A stretch of 64,000 nt of DNA, from positions 62,001-126,000 of the forward strand of contig NZ_JNBA01000027.1 of the NCBI RefSeq assembly GCF_000760295.1, in the 5' to 3' direction. Position 1 is the stretch's first letter; each line of letters begins with the position of its first letter. The notes under the pieces are model-generated. The model was given only the letters and a program-made list of their open reading frames with translations. It was not told the origin of the DNA and ran no database searches. This DNA is from Prochlorococcus sp. MIT 0701 (GTDB lineage: Bacteria; Cyanobacteriota; Cyanobacteriia; PCC-6307; Cyanobiaceae). Shown piece after piece: positions 47,431-56,233 of the stretch. Made by a program: the position numbers and the translations under genes.

Positions 47431-48158
47431 AAATTAAAACCAATGAATGCAAAAACATCACTACGCAAAGATTGATCAATGACTAATCAAGCTCAAGGTC
47501 GTCTTTAATCATAGAAGAATCTTCAAAGCAGCACTCAATCCTCACTATCCATAGACACCAAACATGAGATGAATTGAAATCGCCAAGATCGACTCAACTT
47601 ACACACTCAAATACAAGGAAGATCCTTGCATTTCTACTTCCCAAGGCTTGACTGGAACCTATACAAAAGAACAAGATATTCATCGAGATTAAATGCTTTG
47701 CAAAAAGGCAAGGTATTGCACACAGCAAGCTTTCATTCCTCAGTTTTACATCTTTTCAACACCAGAGTTAAAATGATTCATTAAATCTAGGGCTCGACAA
47801 TGATCAACAGAAGGCTGGTCGACTTGACAGGAATAGCCAACATTATACTCTGCTATATATGATCCCATAATCATTCGAAAGCCTAAGTATCCGAGGCTTC
47901 AGAACTTTTATATCAACATCTTTTCCATCTACACAGCCCAAGCGAAACACCATGTTTAAGATAACCAATCAGGGAAATTCAGCCATCTGACTGAGAATCT
48001 CTTCAGTCAACACTTCATGCCAAGGAATTGTGATTCTTGGCATGGAAACATCTCAACGAACTACCTAATAAAGCTTTTAGCCTTGAACATCCGCAAAGGA
48101 GAAAGCAGAGGAACTTCAGCGCGACTGAAGTAACGTTCCCGTCGATACGCACCAATCA
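47431..48158. other. 728-bp AT-rich gap between mtnA and the aldolase fusion
   Basis: No convincing coding frame, tRNA or terminator was found. The clearest structure is a 9-bp inverted repeat at 48016-48044 (annotated separately); a shorter one (GAAAGCCT/AGGCTTC) lies around 47877-47902. It is the second-longest gene-free stretch in the window and likely holds the promoter of the aldolase/dehydrogenase gene, or a small RNA or decayed DNA. Confidence 0.5.
48016..48044. promoter_or_regulatory. 9-bp inverted repeat upstream of aldolase/dehydrogenase fusion
   Basis: CATGCCAAG (48016-48024) and its complement CTTGGCATG (48036-48044) flank an 11-nt spacer and lie 115 bp before the aldolase fusion start. 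No T-run follows. It could be an operator for a dimeric regulator or an RNA hairpin; no binding protein can be named. Confidence 0.45.
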
Positions 48159-50306
48159 ATGACGTGCCAAAACCGCTGGTCGGATACCGAGGCACAAGCG
48201 GCCATCAAGTCTTACGCCGCGCAGGACGTCTCTGAAGACCTGGCTCTCCGCACTTACACAGCCCGTCTGCTCGGCTCCGATCCCCAGCTGGTGCTGCATG
48301 GCGGAGGCAACACCTCGGTTAAAACCAGCTGCATAGGATTGTTTGGCGATCACATACCAGTGTTATGTGTGAAAGGCTCGGGCTGGGACCTATCAACCAT
48401 CGAGCCGGCCGGCCATCCTGCTGTGCGATTGGAGGACCTGCAGGCCTTAAGAGATCTATCTGCACTTAGCGACGAAGACATGGTTGCAGCTCAACGCAGC
48501 AACCTGATCGATCCATCGTCACCCAATCCTTCGGTTGAAGCACTACTACATGCATTCTTACCAAGCAAATTCGTCGATCACACCCACGCAGTAGCTGTTT
48601 TAGCCCTAGCAGATCAACCAGATGCCGAACAAATCTGCCGTGAACTCTACGGTCGACGTGTCGCGATTGTTCCCTATGTCATGCCTGGCTTCCAACTAGC
48701 ATTGGCCGCCATCAAAGCCTACGAACAAGCAGAAGTAGAAGCAGCTAAAGCGGGAGTTGAACTTGAAGGGATGGTGCTTCTCAAGCACGGCTTATTTTCG
48801 TTTGCTCCCACAGCACAACAAAGCTACGAGCGAATGATCAATTTGGTGCGTGAGGCGGAAGAGCGTCTTGGGGAAACCCCAACGCTTTGCCTACCACCAC
48901 CAACCAATCCAGCTCATAACAAAAACATCGCTGCAATTCTGCTGCCACTGTTACGTGGTGCCCTGGCTCAATCAGCAGCTGTGCATAACGCTCCCCAACG
49001 TTGGCTTATGGAGTTGCGCTCAACCCCACTGGCACTCCAACTAGTAAACGACATTCACCTTCAAGACTGGTCTCGCCGTGGAGTCGCTACCCCCGACCAC
49101 GTGATCCGAACCAAACCCTGGCCTCTAATTCTCAAAAAGCCTCCGCAACTCCAAGGAGATGAAGCGATTGAATCCTGCCAAGTGCTGGGGGAATGGCTCC
49201 ACTCAGCAAAACTGGCATTAGAGCAATACATCAACTCATATCAGGATTACTTCGAGCGTCAGAATGCTCGCGTTGGCAGCCATAAACAACAGCTCGATCC
49301 ACTACCAAGGCTGATCGCAATCCCTGAAGTTGGCCTCGTTGGCCTAGGCCGTTCAACAGCCGAAGCCAATGTCACCGCAGATATTGGTGAGGCCTGGGCC
49401 GCCACACTGATGGCAGCTGAATCAGTGGGACGTTTTCAACCAGTCAATGAGGCAGATACCTTCGAGATGGAGTACTGGAGTCTCGAACAAGCAAAGCTCG
49501 GCAAGGGCAAAGAAGCACCACTCGCACGCCATGTTGTCTTGGTCACTGGTGGTGGTGGTGGAATTGGTGCAGCGATCGCCCTTGCCTTCGCCAAGCAAGG
49601 TGCACAAGTTGTCGTACTTGACAAGAATGGTGAAGCAGCAACAACTACTGCCAAAGGATGCGGCTCAAGCTCTCTCGGACTGAAGTGCGACCTCACCAAT
49701 GCTGCTGAGGTTCATGATGCATTCGCGACAATTGCAGCTTGCTTTGGGGGCTTAGACATCGTGGTATCCAATGCTGGTGCGGCTTGGAGCGGAGACATTG
49801 CCACTCTTCCAGAATCCAAGTTGCGAGCAAGCTTCGAGCTCAACCTATTTGCTCACCAGCACGTTGCACAAGCTGCAGTTCGCCTGTTTCGAGCCCAGGG
49901 CAATAGAACGACAGATACCAGCAAATCCTTAGGCGGACAGCTGCTCTTCAATGTCAGCAAGCAAGCGCTAAACCCAGGCCCTGGTTTTGGTGCCTACGGA
50001 ATTGCGAAAGCGGCATTGCTGGCACTTATGAAGCAATACGCCCTGGAGGAAGGGCCCTCAAGCATTCGCTGTAACGCCATCAATGCAGATCGAATTCGGT
50101 CCGGCCTGCTCGATCAGGCAATGATTCGAGAACGAGCGGAAGCGCGCGGCATCAGCGAAGCAAGCTACATGGGTGGGAACTTACTCGGTGCAGAAGTCCG
50201 AGCAAGTGATGTAGCGAATGCGTTCGTAGCATTAGCCTTAATGCCGCGAACCACTGGTGCATTACTGACAGTGGACGGCGGAAATGTTGCGGCGATGGTG
50301 CGTTGA
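48159..50306 (+). CDS. Bifunctional class II aldolase/short-chain dehydrogenase (RhaEW-like)
   Basis: This 715-residue protein fuses an AraD/FucA-type class II aldolase (about 1-440) with a short-chain dehydrogenase (about 450-715). The aldolase part has LVLHGGGNTSVKT, the zinc-site histidines VDHTHAVAV (His141, His143) and LLKHGLFSF (His210). The SDR part has VTGGGGGIGAAIALAF (about 456-471), NAGAAWSG and the catalytic YGIAKAALL (Tyr613, Lys617). Fusions of this type act as rhamnulose-1-phosphate aldolase/L-lactaldehyde dehydrogenase (RhaEW) in other bacteria. No rhamnose genes lie nearby; downstream of mtnP and mtnA the aldolase could cleave methylthioribulose- or deoxyribulose-1-phosphate to DHAP and an aldehyde, which the SDR domain would then oxidise or reduce. 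That link is inference. Confidence 0.88.
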   Translation: MTCQNRWSDTEAQAAIKSYAAQDVSEDLALRTYTARLLGSDPQLVLHGGGNTSVKTSCIGLFGDHIPVLCVKGSGWDLSTIEPAGHPAVRLEDLQALRDLSALSDEDMVAAQRSNLIDPSSPNPSVEALLHAFLPSKFVDHTHAVAVLALADQPDAEQICRELYGRRVAIVPYVMPGFQLALAAIKAYEQAEVEAAKAGVELEGMVLLKHGLFSFAPTAQQSYERMINLVREAEERLGETPTLCLPPPTNPAHNKNIAAILLPLLRGALAQSAAVHNAPQRWLMELRSTPLALQLVNDIHLQDWSRRGVATPDHVIRTKPWPLILKKPPQLQGDEAIESCQVLGEWLHSAKLALEQYINSYQDYFERQNARVGSHKQQLDPLPRLIAIPEVGLVGLGRSTAEANVTADIGEAWAATLMAAESVGRFQPVNEADTFEMEYWSLEQAKLGKGKEAPLARHVVLVTGGGGGIGAAIALAFAKQGAQVVVLDKNGEAATTTAKGCGSSSLGLKCDLTNAAEVHDAFATIAACFGGLDIVVSNAGAAWSGDIATLPESKLRASFELNLFAHQHVAQAAVRLFRAQGNRTTDTSKSLGGQLLFNVSKQALNPGPGFGAYGIAKAALLALMKQYALEEGPSSIRCNAINADRIRSGLLDQAMIRERAEARGISEASYMGGNLLGAEVRASDVANAFVALALMPRTTGALLTVDGGNVAAMVR

Positions 50307-50338
50307 CGCCTACATGCACATGCATGTCAAGCTATTGA

Positions 50339-51361
50339 TCAAACCTCATAAAAGCTTCGATACCACTGAGAGAAGCACTCCACCCCCTCTGCGATCGGGG
50401 TCGACGGCCGAAAATCCACCCAGGCCTCAAGAGCAGATGTATCAGCAGCGGTGGCCATCACATCACCAGGTTGCATGGGCTGGAAGTCCTTCACCGCTTC
50501 CCTCCCGAGAGACTTCTCCAAGAGCTCAATAAAATGCATCAACTCAATGGGCTGGCTATTACCAATATTGAAAAGACGGTGGGGTACAGCAGCGGTGCCT
50601 GGATCAGGGTTCCGCGGATCGAAGCCTAAATTTGCGGTAGCAGGCTTGTCGCAACAACGAAGCAACCCTTCAACGATATCGTCGATATAGGTGAAATCAC
50701 GCTGCATCTTGCCGTAATTGAACACCTTGATGGGCTCGCCAGCAAGAATTGCCCTGGCGAAGAGCATCGGAGCCATGTCTGGACGGCCCCAAGGTCCGTA
50801 CACAGTAAAAAAGCGCAATCCTGTAGCAGGCAACCCATACAAATGGCTATAGGTATGAGCCATCAATTCGTTGGCCTTCTTGGTGGCCGCATAGAGACTC
50901 ACCGGGTGATTCACAGGCTGTTGCTCATGAAAAGGCAAGTTGCGATTGCCACCATATACCGAGCTACTCGAGGCATACACCAAGTGCTTCACTCCATGAT
51001 GACGACATCCCTCAAGGATGTGACCGAAGCCCACCAAATTGGCCTGAATGTAGGCCGCCGGATTCTCCAATGAGTAGCGAACCCCTGCCTGGGCAGCCAA
51101 ATTAACGACCACCTGAGGCTTCTCAGTACTAAACAGTTCCTCTATGCCTGCACCATCTTCCAAGGCTATTGGGTAAAAAGTCCAAGACGCTTTAAGGGAA
51201 ACCGCTTCAATCTGAGCAAGTCGTGCTCGCTTCAAAGACGGATCGTAGTAGTCATTCAGGTTGTCAATGCCAATGACACGGTCACCCTGGGCTAACAGCC
51301 TCTGCACAAGGGCAGCACCAATGAATCCCGCAGCCCCGCTAACAACAACGCATCGACTCAT
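50339..51361 (-). CDS. UDP-glucuronate 4-epimerase-type NAD-dependent epimerase
   Basis: This 340-residue extended SDR has VVVSGAAGFIGAALVQRL at the N-terminus, the NLAAQAGVRYSLENPAAYIQANLVG segment typical of UDP-glucuronate 4-epimerases, catalytic YAATKKANEL, and YGPWGRPDMAPMLFA. I start it at the ATG at 51361, which overlaps the UDP-glucose dehydrogenase stop (4 bp). Together the two genes convert UDP-glucose to UDP-glucuronate to UDP-galacturonate, sugar donors for acidic surface polysaccharide. Confidence 0.93.
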   Translation of the reverse strand: MSRCVVVSGAAGFIGAALVQRLLAQGDRVIGIDNLNDYYDPSLKRARLAQIEAVSLKASWTFYPIALEDGAGIEELFSTEKPQVVVNLAAQAGVRYSLENPAAYIQANLVGFGHILEGCRHHGVKHLVYASSSSVYGGNRNLPFHEQQPVNHPVSLYAATKKANELMAHTYSHLYGLPATGLRFFTVYGPWGRPDMAPMLFARAILAGEPIKVFNYGKMQRDFTYIDDIVEGLLRCCDKPATANLGFDPRNPDPGTAAVPHRLFNIGNSQPIELMHFIELLEKSLGREAVKDFQPMQPGDVMATAADTSALEAWVDFRPSTPIAEGVECFSQWYRSFYEV

Positions 51362-52806
51362 ACAGCACCATCTCCAACTCGCCAAAGCATCAAGCCAGAC
51401 GATTTCACAGCGTCTGGATCGACAACAGCGCGAGCATCAAACACCCAGGCAGGTTGACGCATCAAAGGTGCCAAAGCGACCCAATCAAGCTTTCTAAACT
51501 GCTGCCACTCCGTCAGGATCAGCGCAGCATCTGCACCAGCGACTGCATCGGCAACGCTAGTGCAGGACCACCAGGTCCCTTCACCGCTAAGGGCGGCACG
51601 GGTAGGACCTGCCTGGACATCTGGCGGGGAACTAGCCGGCAGCTGCAAATCAAACGCAATCTGTTGCGGATCCACCTTCGGATCATAAATAGCCAGCTGA
51701 GCACCCTCCTCCAGCAGATCATGTGCAATACGAATCGCCGGCGCTTCTCGAGTGTCATTGGTGTCTGCCTTAAAAGCAAAGCCGAGCAGTGCCAACCGCT
51801 TACCTGTAACCGTTCCAAAAAGCTTTTGCACCACCAAACGAGAAATACGGTGCTGCTGCCAAGTATTGAGAGCTACCACGTTCTCCCAATAGTCCGCCAC
51901 ATCCGGCAAGCCAAAATGACGACAGAGATAAACCAGATTGAGGATGTCTTTCTGAAAACAACTCCCACCAAACCCAGGCCCAGCTTGAAGGAACTTGGAG
52001 CCAATGCGAGAATCGCTACCAATAGCGCGCGCCACCTCACGCACATCCGCACCAGTACGTTCGCAAAGAGCCGCCACTGAGTTAATGGAACTGATGCGCT
52101 GAGCCAGAAACGCATTGGCGGTGAGCTTGGAGAGCTCACTGCTCCAAAGATTTGTAAGCAGAATTTTCTCAACTGGCACCCAATGGCCATAAATCTCTGC
52201 CAAAGACTGAATGGCAACGGGGTTTTCGCCACCGATCAACACACGGTCCGGCGACTCCAAATCACGAATCGCCGTGCCCTCGGCAAGGAACTCTGGGTTG
52301 GACAACACAGAAAAACTAATCGGTAGCTCTCCATCAACCGCCTGCCGCTGAGCAGCCTCAAGAATCGAACGCACAACTTCAGCGGTCCGCACTGGCAGCG
52401 TGCTCTTCTCAACAACAATCGTGTGACCCTGCGCAGATTGTGCGACCTGACGAGCGCAAGCTTCCACCCAACGCAGATCACTGGCCTGACCGGCCCCCAG
52501 TCCTTTTGTTTTGGTTGGTGTATTCACCGAAATGAACACCATGTCAGCAGCAGCAATCGCAGCGTCTACCTGCGTAGAGAAAGTGAGATTGCGCCCGCGA
52601 GCCCGATCGACCACCGCATCCAACCCAGGCTCATACACAGGCAGTTTGCTGAGATCAAGGTCATTCCAAGCAGCAATGCGGGCCTCATTGAGGTCCACCA
52701 CGTTCACCTGAATATGTGGACAGCGATCGGCAATCACCGCCATAGTCGGGCCGCCTACGTAACCCGCACCAATGCAACAGATGTTGCGGATTTTAAAGGC
52801 AGTCAT
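51358..52806 (-). CDS. ugd: UDP-glucose 6-dehydrogenase, animal-type
   Basis: Ugd oxidises UDP-glucose to UDP-glucuronate with two NAD. The 482 residues contain ICCIGAGYVGGPTMAVIADR (Rossmann), VFISVNTPTKTKG, FSVLSNPEFLAEGTAI, and the thioester cysteine in GFGGSCFQKDILNLVYLC. The sequence follows animal UGDH closely (same CCIGAGYVGGPT, YEPGLDAVV, SSELSKLTANAFLAQRISSIN), unlike the shorter E. coli or Gram-positive types. It is coupled to the epimerase gene by a 4-bp overlap. Confidence 0.95.
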   Translation of the reverse strand: MTAFKIRNICCIGAGYVGGPTMAVIADRCPHIQVNVVDLNEARIAAWNDLDLSKLPVYEPGLDAVVDRARGRNLTFSTQVDAAIAAADMVFISVNTPTKTKGLGAGQASDLRWVEACARQVAQSAQGHTIVVEKSTLPVRTAEVVRSILEAAQRQAVDGELPISFSVLSNPEFLAEGTAIRDLESPDRVLIGGENPVAIQSLAEIYGHWVPVEKILLTNLWSSELSKLTANAFLAQRISSINSVAALCERTGADVREVARAIGSDSRIGSKFLQAGPGFGGSCFQKDILNLVYLCRHFGLPDVADYWENVVALNTWQQHRISRLVVQKLFGTVTGKRLALLGFAFKADTNDTREAPAIRIAHDLLEEGAQLAIYDPKVDPQQIAFDLQLPASSPPDVQAGPTRAALSGEGTWWSCTSVADAVAGADAALILTEWQQFRKLDWVALAPLMRQPAWVFDARAVVDPDAVKSSGLMLWRVGDGAV

Positions 52807-52909
52807 AGCGTTGTAAACAGCGAGTTCAACAAAAGATGAGGGGAGAGGCCTGCTCAGTCATGGCAGAAGATTAAGTGGAACCTCAGCCTGCAAAGAAAGC
52901 GATCGGCGG

Positions 52910-54220
52910 TCATTCTCGAACCAAACGCACAAGGCCAGTGACATCGTCGAGTCGATGGAGTTGATCGATGGGATTCGGATTGGCTTGAATTGTTGCCTCC
53001 TGCAAACGCTTAAGGCGTCCCTCGCCCCGCTCGGCCTCATCATCACCAATCACCAAAGCCCAGGTGGCCCTACTGCGACCGGCACGCTTGAACTGCTTGC
53101 TAAAGGTAGCGGCAGAACTATCCAGCTCCACCATGAGCCCCGCAGCCCGTAGCCGATGGGCAATGACCAGGGCAACTCGTTCCGCCTGCTCTCCCCGATT
53201 CACCACATAAAGATCCGGCCTCGTGGAAGCCGTTAAGCGAGCAGCTGATCCATCTGGATTAATACTCGCTGCAGCCTCAAGCAAAAGCATCAACCGCTCC
53301 ATACCAAGAGCCCAACCAAAAGCGGGCGTGGGGGGGCCCCCTAACTGCTCAACCAACCCGTCATATCGTCCTCCGCCACAGACTGTGGCCTGGGCACCAA
53401 GCTGATCGCTAGTGATCTCAAAAGCGGTATGGCCGTAGTAGTCAAGGCCGCGCACAAGACGAGGATTAAGTTGGAAAGGGATCTGGAGAGCCTCCAAGTC
53501 AACCTGCACATCCTCAAAGCGGCCCTTACTCTCCACGCTGAGCGCCTCAAAAAGAGTAGGAGCATCCTGCAACAATTCCCTTATTGCAGGATTTTTACTA
53601 TCAAGGATACGCAGTGGGTTGGTGTGCAAACGCTTGCGTGAATCGTCATCAAGCTGGTCACTTCGGGCTTCTAGCCACGCCACAAGCTCCTCTCGATACT
53701 TCTGTCGATCCTGAAGGGTACCGAGGCTATTGATTTCCAGAACAAGACCTTGCACGCCCAAGTCGACCAGAAGTGCCCAGGCCAATGCAATGACTTCAGC
53801 ATCACTACGAGGACTACCAACCCCGAGATACTCCACACCAATCTGATGAAACTGTCGTTGCCGACCAGCCTGAGGTCGCTCATAGCGAAACATTGGACCG
53901 CCATACCAAAGACGCTGTGGCCCCTGACTCAACAAGCCGTGCTGTAGAGCCGCACGCACAACAGAAGCGGTTCCCTCCGGCCGAAGGGTGCAGGATCGCT
54001 CACCCCGATCAACAAAGGTATACATCTCCTTACCAACAACATCCGTGGCTTCACCAATGCCACGTGCGAAGAGTTCAGTCACTTCCAGAAGAGGCGTGCG
54101 AATCTCCTGCAACCCTGCTCTGCGGAAGTGATCTCGCGCAACGCTTTCTACCGCCTGCCAGCGCCTCGTCTGCTCTGGCAATAGATCCACCATTCCTCGC
54201 AGGCTCTGCAGCTGAGTCAC
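52910..54220 (-). CDS. hisS: Histidine-tRNA ligase
   Basis: HisS charges tRNA-His. The 436 residues show class II motif 2 ([14 protein letters not shown]), motif 3 ([17 protein letters not shown]), the histidine-specific [15 protein letters not shown], and a C-terminal anticodon-binding domain (about 335-420). The start is a GTG at 54220. It stands alone, with gaps on both sides. Confidence 0.96.
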   Translation of the reverse strand: MTQLQSLRGMVDLLPEQTRRWQAVESVARDHFRRAGLQEIRTPLLEVTELFARGIGEATDVVGKEMYTFVDRGERSCTLRPEGTASVVRAALQHGLLSQGPQRLWYGGPMFRYERPQAGRQRQFHQIGVEYLGVGSPRSDAEVIALAWALLVDLGVQGLVLEINSLGTLQDRQKYREELVAWLEARSDQLDDDSRKRLHTNPLRILDSKNPAIRELLQDAPTLFEALSVESKGRFEDVQVDLEALQIPFQLNPRLVRGLDYYGHTAFEITSDQLGAQATVCGGGRYDGLVEQLGGPPTPAFGWALGMERLMLLLEAAASINPDGSAARLTASTRPDLYVVNRGEQAERVALVIAHRLRAAGLMVELDSSAATFSKQFKRAGRSRATWALVIGDDEAERGEGRLKRLQEATIQANPNPIDQLHRLDDVTGLVRLVRE

Positions 54221-55121
54221 GCTTCACCGACAAGCAGTCGACAGTCTGCCGGGCCAGTGATCACCAAGCTCGATAAACGAGGCAACCAAACAAGTCGCGC
54301 AATGCCCCTGAACTGTTGGCGAGGCTGCCGGCCGGTGGCAACCACCGCAACGGATCACGCCAGAAGGGACCTGCCCAAGCCCCGCGAACCTTGAAATCAA
54401 CAGGAAATGGCACCACGTTGAACCCCTTACGCTCAAAAAGCCCTGAGCAGGACGCCTATGGAAAGTACAGATCAAAGAAGAATCCTGATAGACAATGATG
54501 CGTTAACTGATCTCAACAAATGACTTATGGCGGCCTCTGCTGCTGTATTCACCACTGGCGGAGTACTGGCCATTGCCGTACCAATGTGGCTCTAAAAAGC
54601 ACCAGCGAAATAGCACGCCAAAAAGTGATTGGATGAGGCTCAATCCCAGAGGCAAAAGCTTGATACGCAAATAGGTGATCACGAGTCCAAAAGCTCTCGG
54701 AAGTAGGCGATGGTGGATTTCAAGCCATCAATCTGGTTTGTTTGATGCTGCCAACGAAATGCTGCAATACCAAATCAATAAGCGGTAGGCGCTGCAAGTG
54801 AGCATCGCTAGGCAAGAGTTTGTTCATTCATGGATAGAGAAGGATTGATTCGCTCGCAAACCAGCTCAGCCAAGTTTCGGGTTATGACTTCAGCGAGGTC
54901 CCGAAGCCTTCAAAGTCTTTGATGGAGTTCAGGGTTTAGCTGCTGCCTTGACTACTAAGGTTCTGAACATTGATGGACAGCTCAATATCACAGCGAAAAG
55001 GGGGTCGACGATGCCCCGCAAACTCTGCAATGGCTCCTCTGGTCAGCTGATCATTTCAAGAGTCTTATGAAATTGAACAGGTACAGCTCCTAGCCTGACT
55101 GCCTAAGTCATTTAATTTGCG
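54221..55121. other. 900-bp gap between hisS and galE with weak coding remnants
   Basis: The longest gene-free stretch of the window. It holds a tiny frame (54527-54595, MAASAAVFTTGGVLAIAVPMWL, hydrophobic) with no known match, and a protein-like but unrecognised frame just before galE (about 54886-55068, containing GPEAFKVFDGVQGLAA). Frames break repeatedly, as in decayed genes. No RNA gene was found. Confidence 0.45.
54527..54595 (+). CDS. Possible very small hydrophobic peptide
   Basis: Twenty-two codons from an ATG give an alanine/valine-rich peptide with one short hydrophobic span. It is about the size of a miniature thylakoid subunit but matches none I know (PetN, PetM, PetL, PsaM, PsbM, Psb30). 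There is no strong ribosome binding site. I list it with low confidence. Confidence 0.15.
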   Translation: MAASAAVFTTGGVLAIAVPMWL

Positions 55122-56168
55122 ATGGCCGAGTTGTTGATCACGGGTGGTGCCGGGTTCATTGGCAGTCACACCTGCCTGGTGCTTCTGGAAGCCGGCCACA
55201 GGCTGGTGATACTCGACAACTTTTCCAATAGCTCAGCTATTGCCTCAAAAAGGGTAGCCGAACTTGCTGGAGTGGCCGCCAAAGAGCGAATGCTCGTATT
55301 GGAGGGAGATATCCGCAATAGCAACGATCTAGATCGCGCTTTCAGCTCAATGGAAAACGGCATCGCGGCTGTGGTGCACTTCGCCGGGCTCAAGGCAGTG
55401 CATGAATCAGTTCAGTTGCCACTGAAATACTGGGATGTGAATGTGGCTGGCAGCCGCTGCCTACTGGAAGCCATGCAACGGCATAACTGCCGCACGATCG
55501 TTTTCAGCAGCAGTGCAACGCTCTATGGCTATCCCGAGCAAATCCCAATCCCTGAAACGACTAGGGTGCAACCGATCAATCCATATGGTCAAAGCAAGGC
55601 AGCGGTGGAGCAGTTGCTAGATGACCTGGCCTGCAGCGAACCTGGTTGGCGCATTGCCCGATTGCGCTATTTCAATCCAGTTGGAGCCCACCCCAGCGGC
55701 TGCATCGGCGAAGATCCCAAAGGAACACCCAACAACCTTTTCCCTTTTGTGAGCCAGGTAGCAGTAGGCCTGCGCGCGGAACTCCAAGTATTTGGAGCCG
55801 ATTGGCCTACACCCGATGGGAGTGGTGTGCGCGACTACATCCACGTGATGGACTTAGCTGAAGGACACCGGGCTGCGCTGGAGGTACTAGAGCGAGAAGA
55901 ACCGCAACTCCTCACTCTTAATCTCGGCAGTGGCAAAGGCCACTCGGTGTTGGAAGTTGTGCAGGCCTTTGAAAAGGCAAGCGGCCAACCCGTGCCATAC
56001 AGCATTAATCAGCGCCGCGCTGGAGATACCGCATGTAGCGTCGCAGATCCAAGACTGGCCGCCGAGCGGTTGGGTTGGTACACGCAGCGCAGCCTTTCAG
56101 ACATGTGCCGCGATAGCTGGACTTGGCAGAAGGCCAATCCACAGGGCTACAGCCAGAAACAACAATGA
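55122..56168 (+). CDS. galE: UDP-glucose 4-epimerase
   Basis: GalE interconverts UDP-glucose and UDP-galactose. The 348 residues start MAELLITGGAGFIGSHTCLV, then VVHFAGLKAVHESVQLPLKYW, the catalytic NPYGQSKAAVEQLL (Tyr-x3-Lys), and RYFNPVGAHPSGCIGEDPKG. Its stop lies 65 bp before the sugar transferase, on the same strand, so the two may be cotranscribed for surface polysaccharide synthesis. Confidence 0.95.
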   Translation: MAELLITGGAGFIGSHTCLVLLEAGHRLVILDNFSNSSAIASKRVAELAGVAAKERMLVLEGDIRNSNDLDRAFSSMENGIAAVVHFAGLKAVHESVQLPLKYWDVNVAGSRCLLEAMQRHNCRTIVFSSSATLYGYPEQIPIPETTRVQPINPYGQSKAAVEQLLDDLACSEPGWRIARLRYFNPVGAHPSGCIGEDPKGTPNNLFPFVSQVAVGLRAELQVFGADWPTPDGSGVRDYIHVMDLAEGHRAALEVLEREEPQLLTLNLGSGKGHSVLEVVQAFEKASGQPVPYSINQRRAGDTACSVADPRLAAERLGWYTQRSLSDMCRDSWTWQKANPQGYSQKQQ

Positions 56169-56233
56169 AACCATTGTTGCTCCCCAACACCAACTCACAG
56201 CCAGGCAAGCCCTAAGGTCACCAAGTCGCTGCG

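Noticed and set aside
47431-48158. Lanthipeptide (prochlorosin-type) precursor or leader peptide in the AT-rich gaps
   Set aside because: I looked for the Gly-Gly leader end and Nif11-like leaders typical of ProcA precursors and found none in this or the other gaps.
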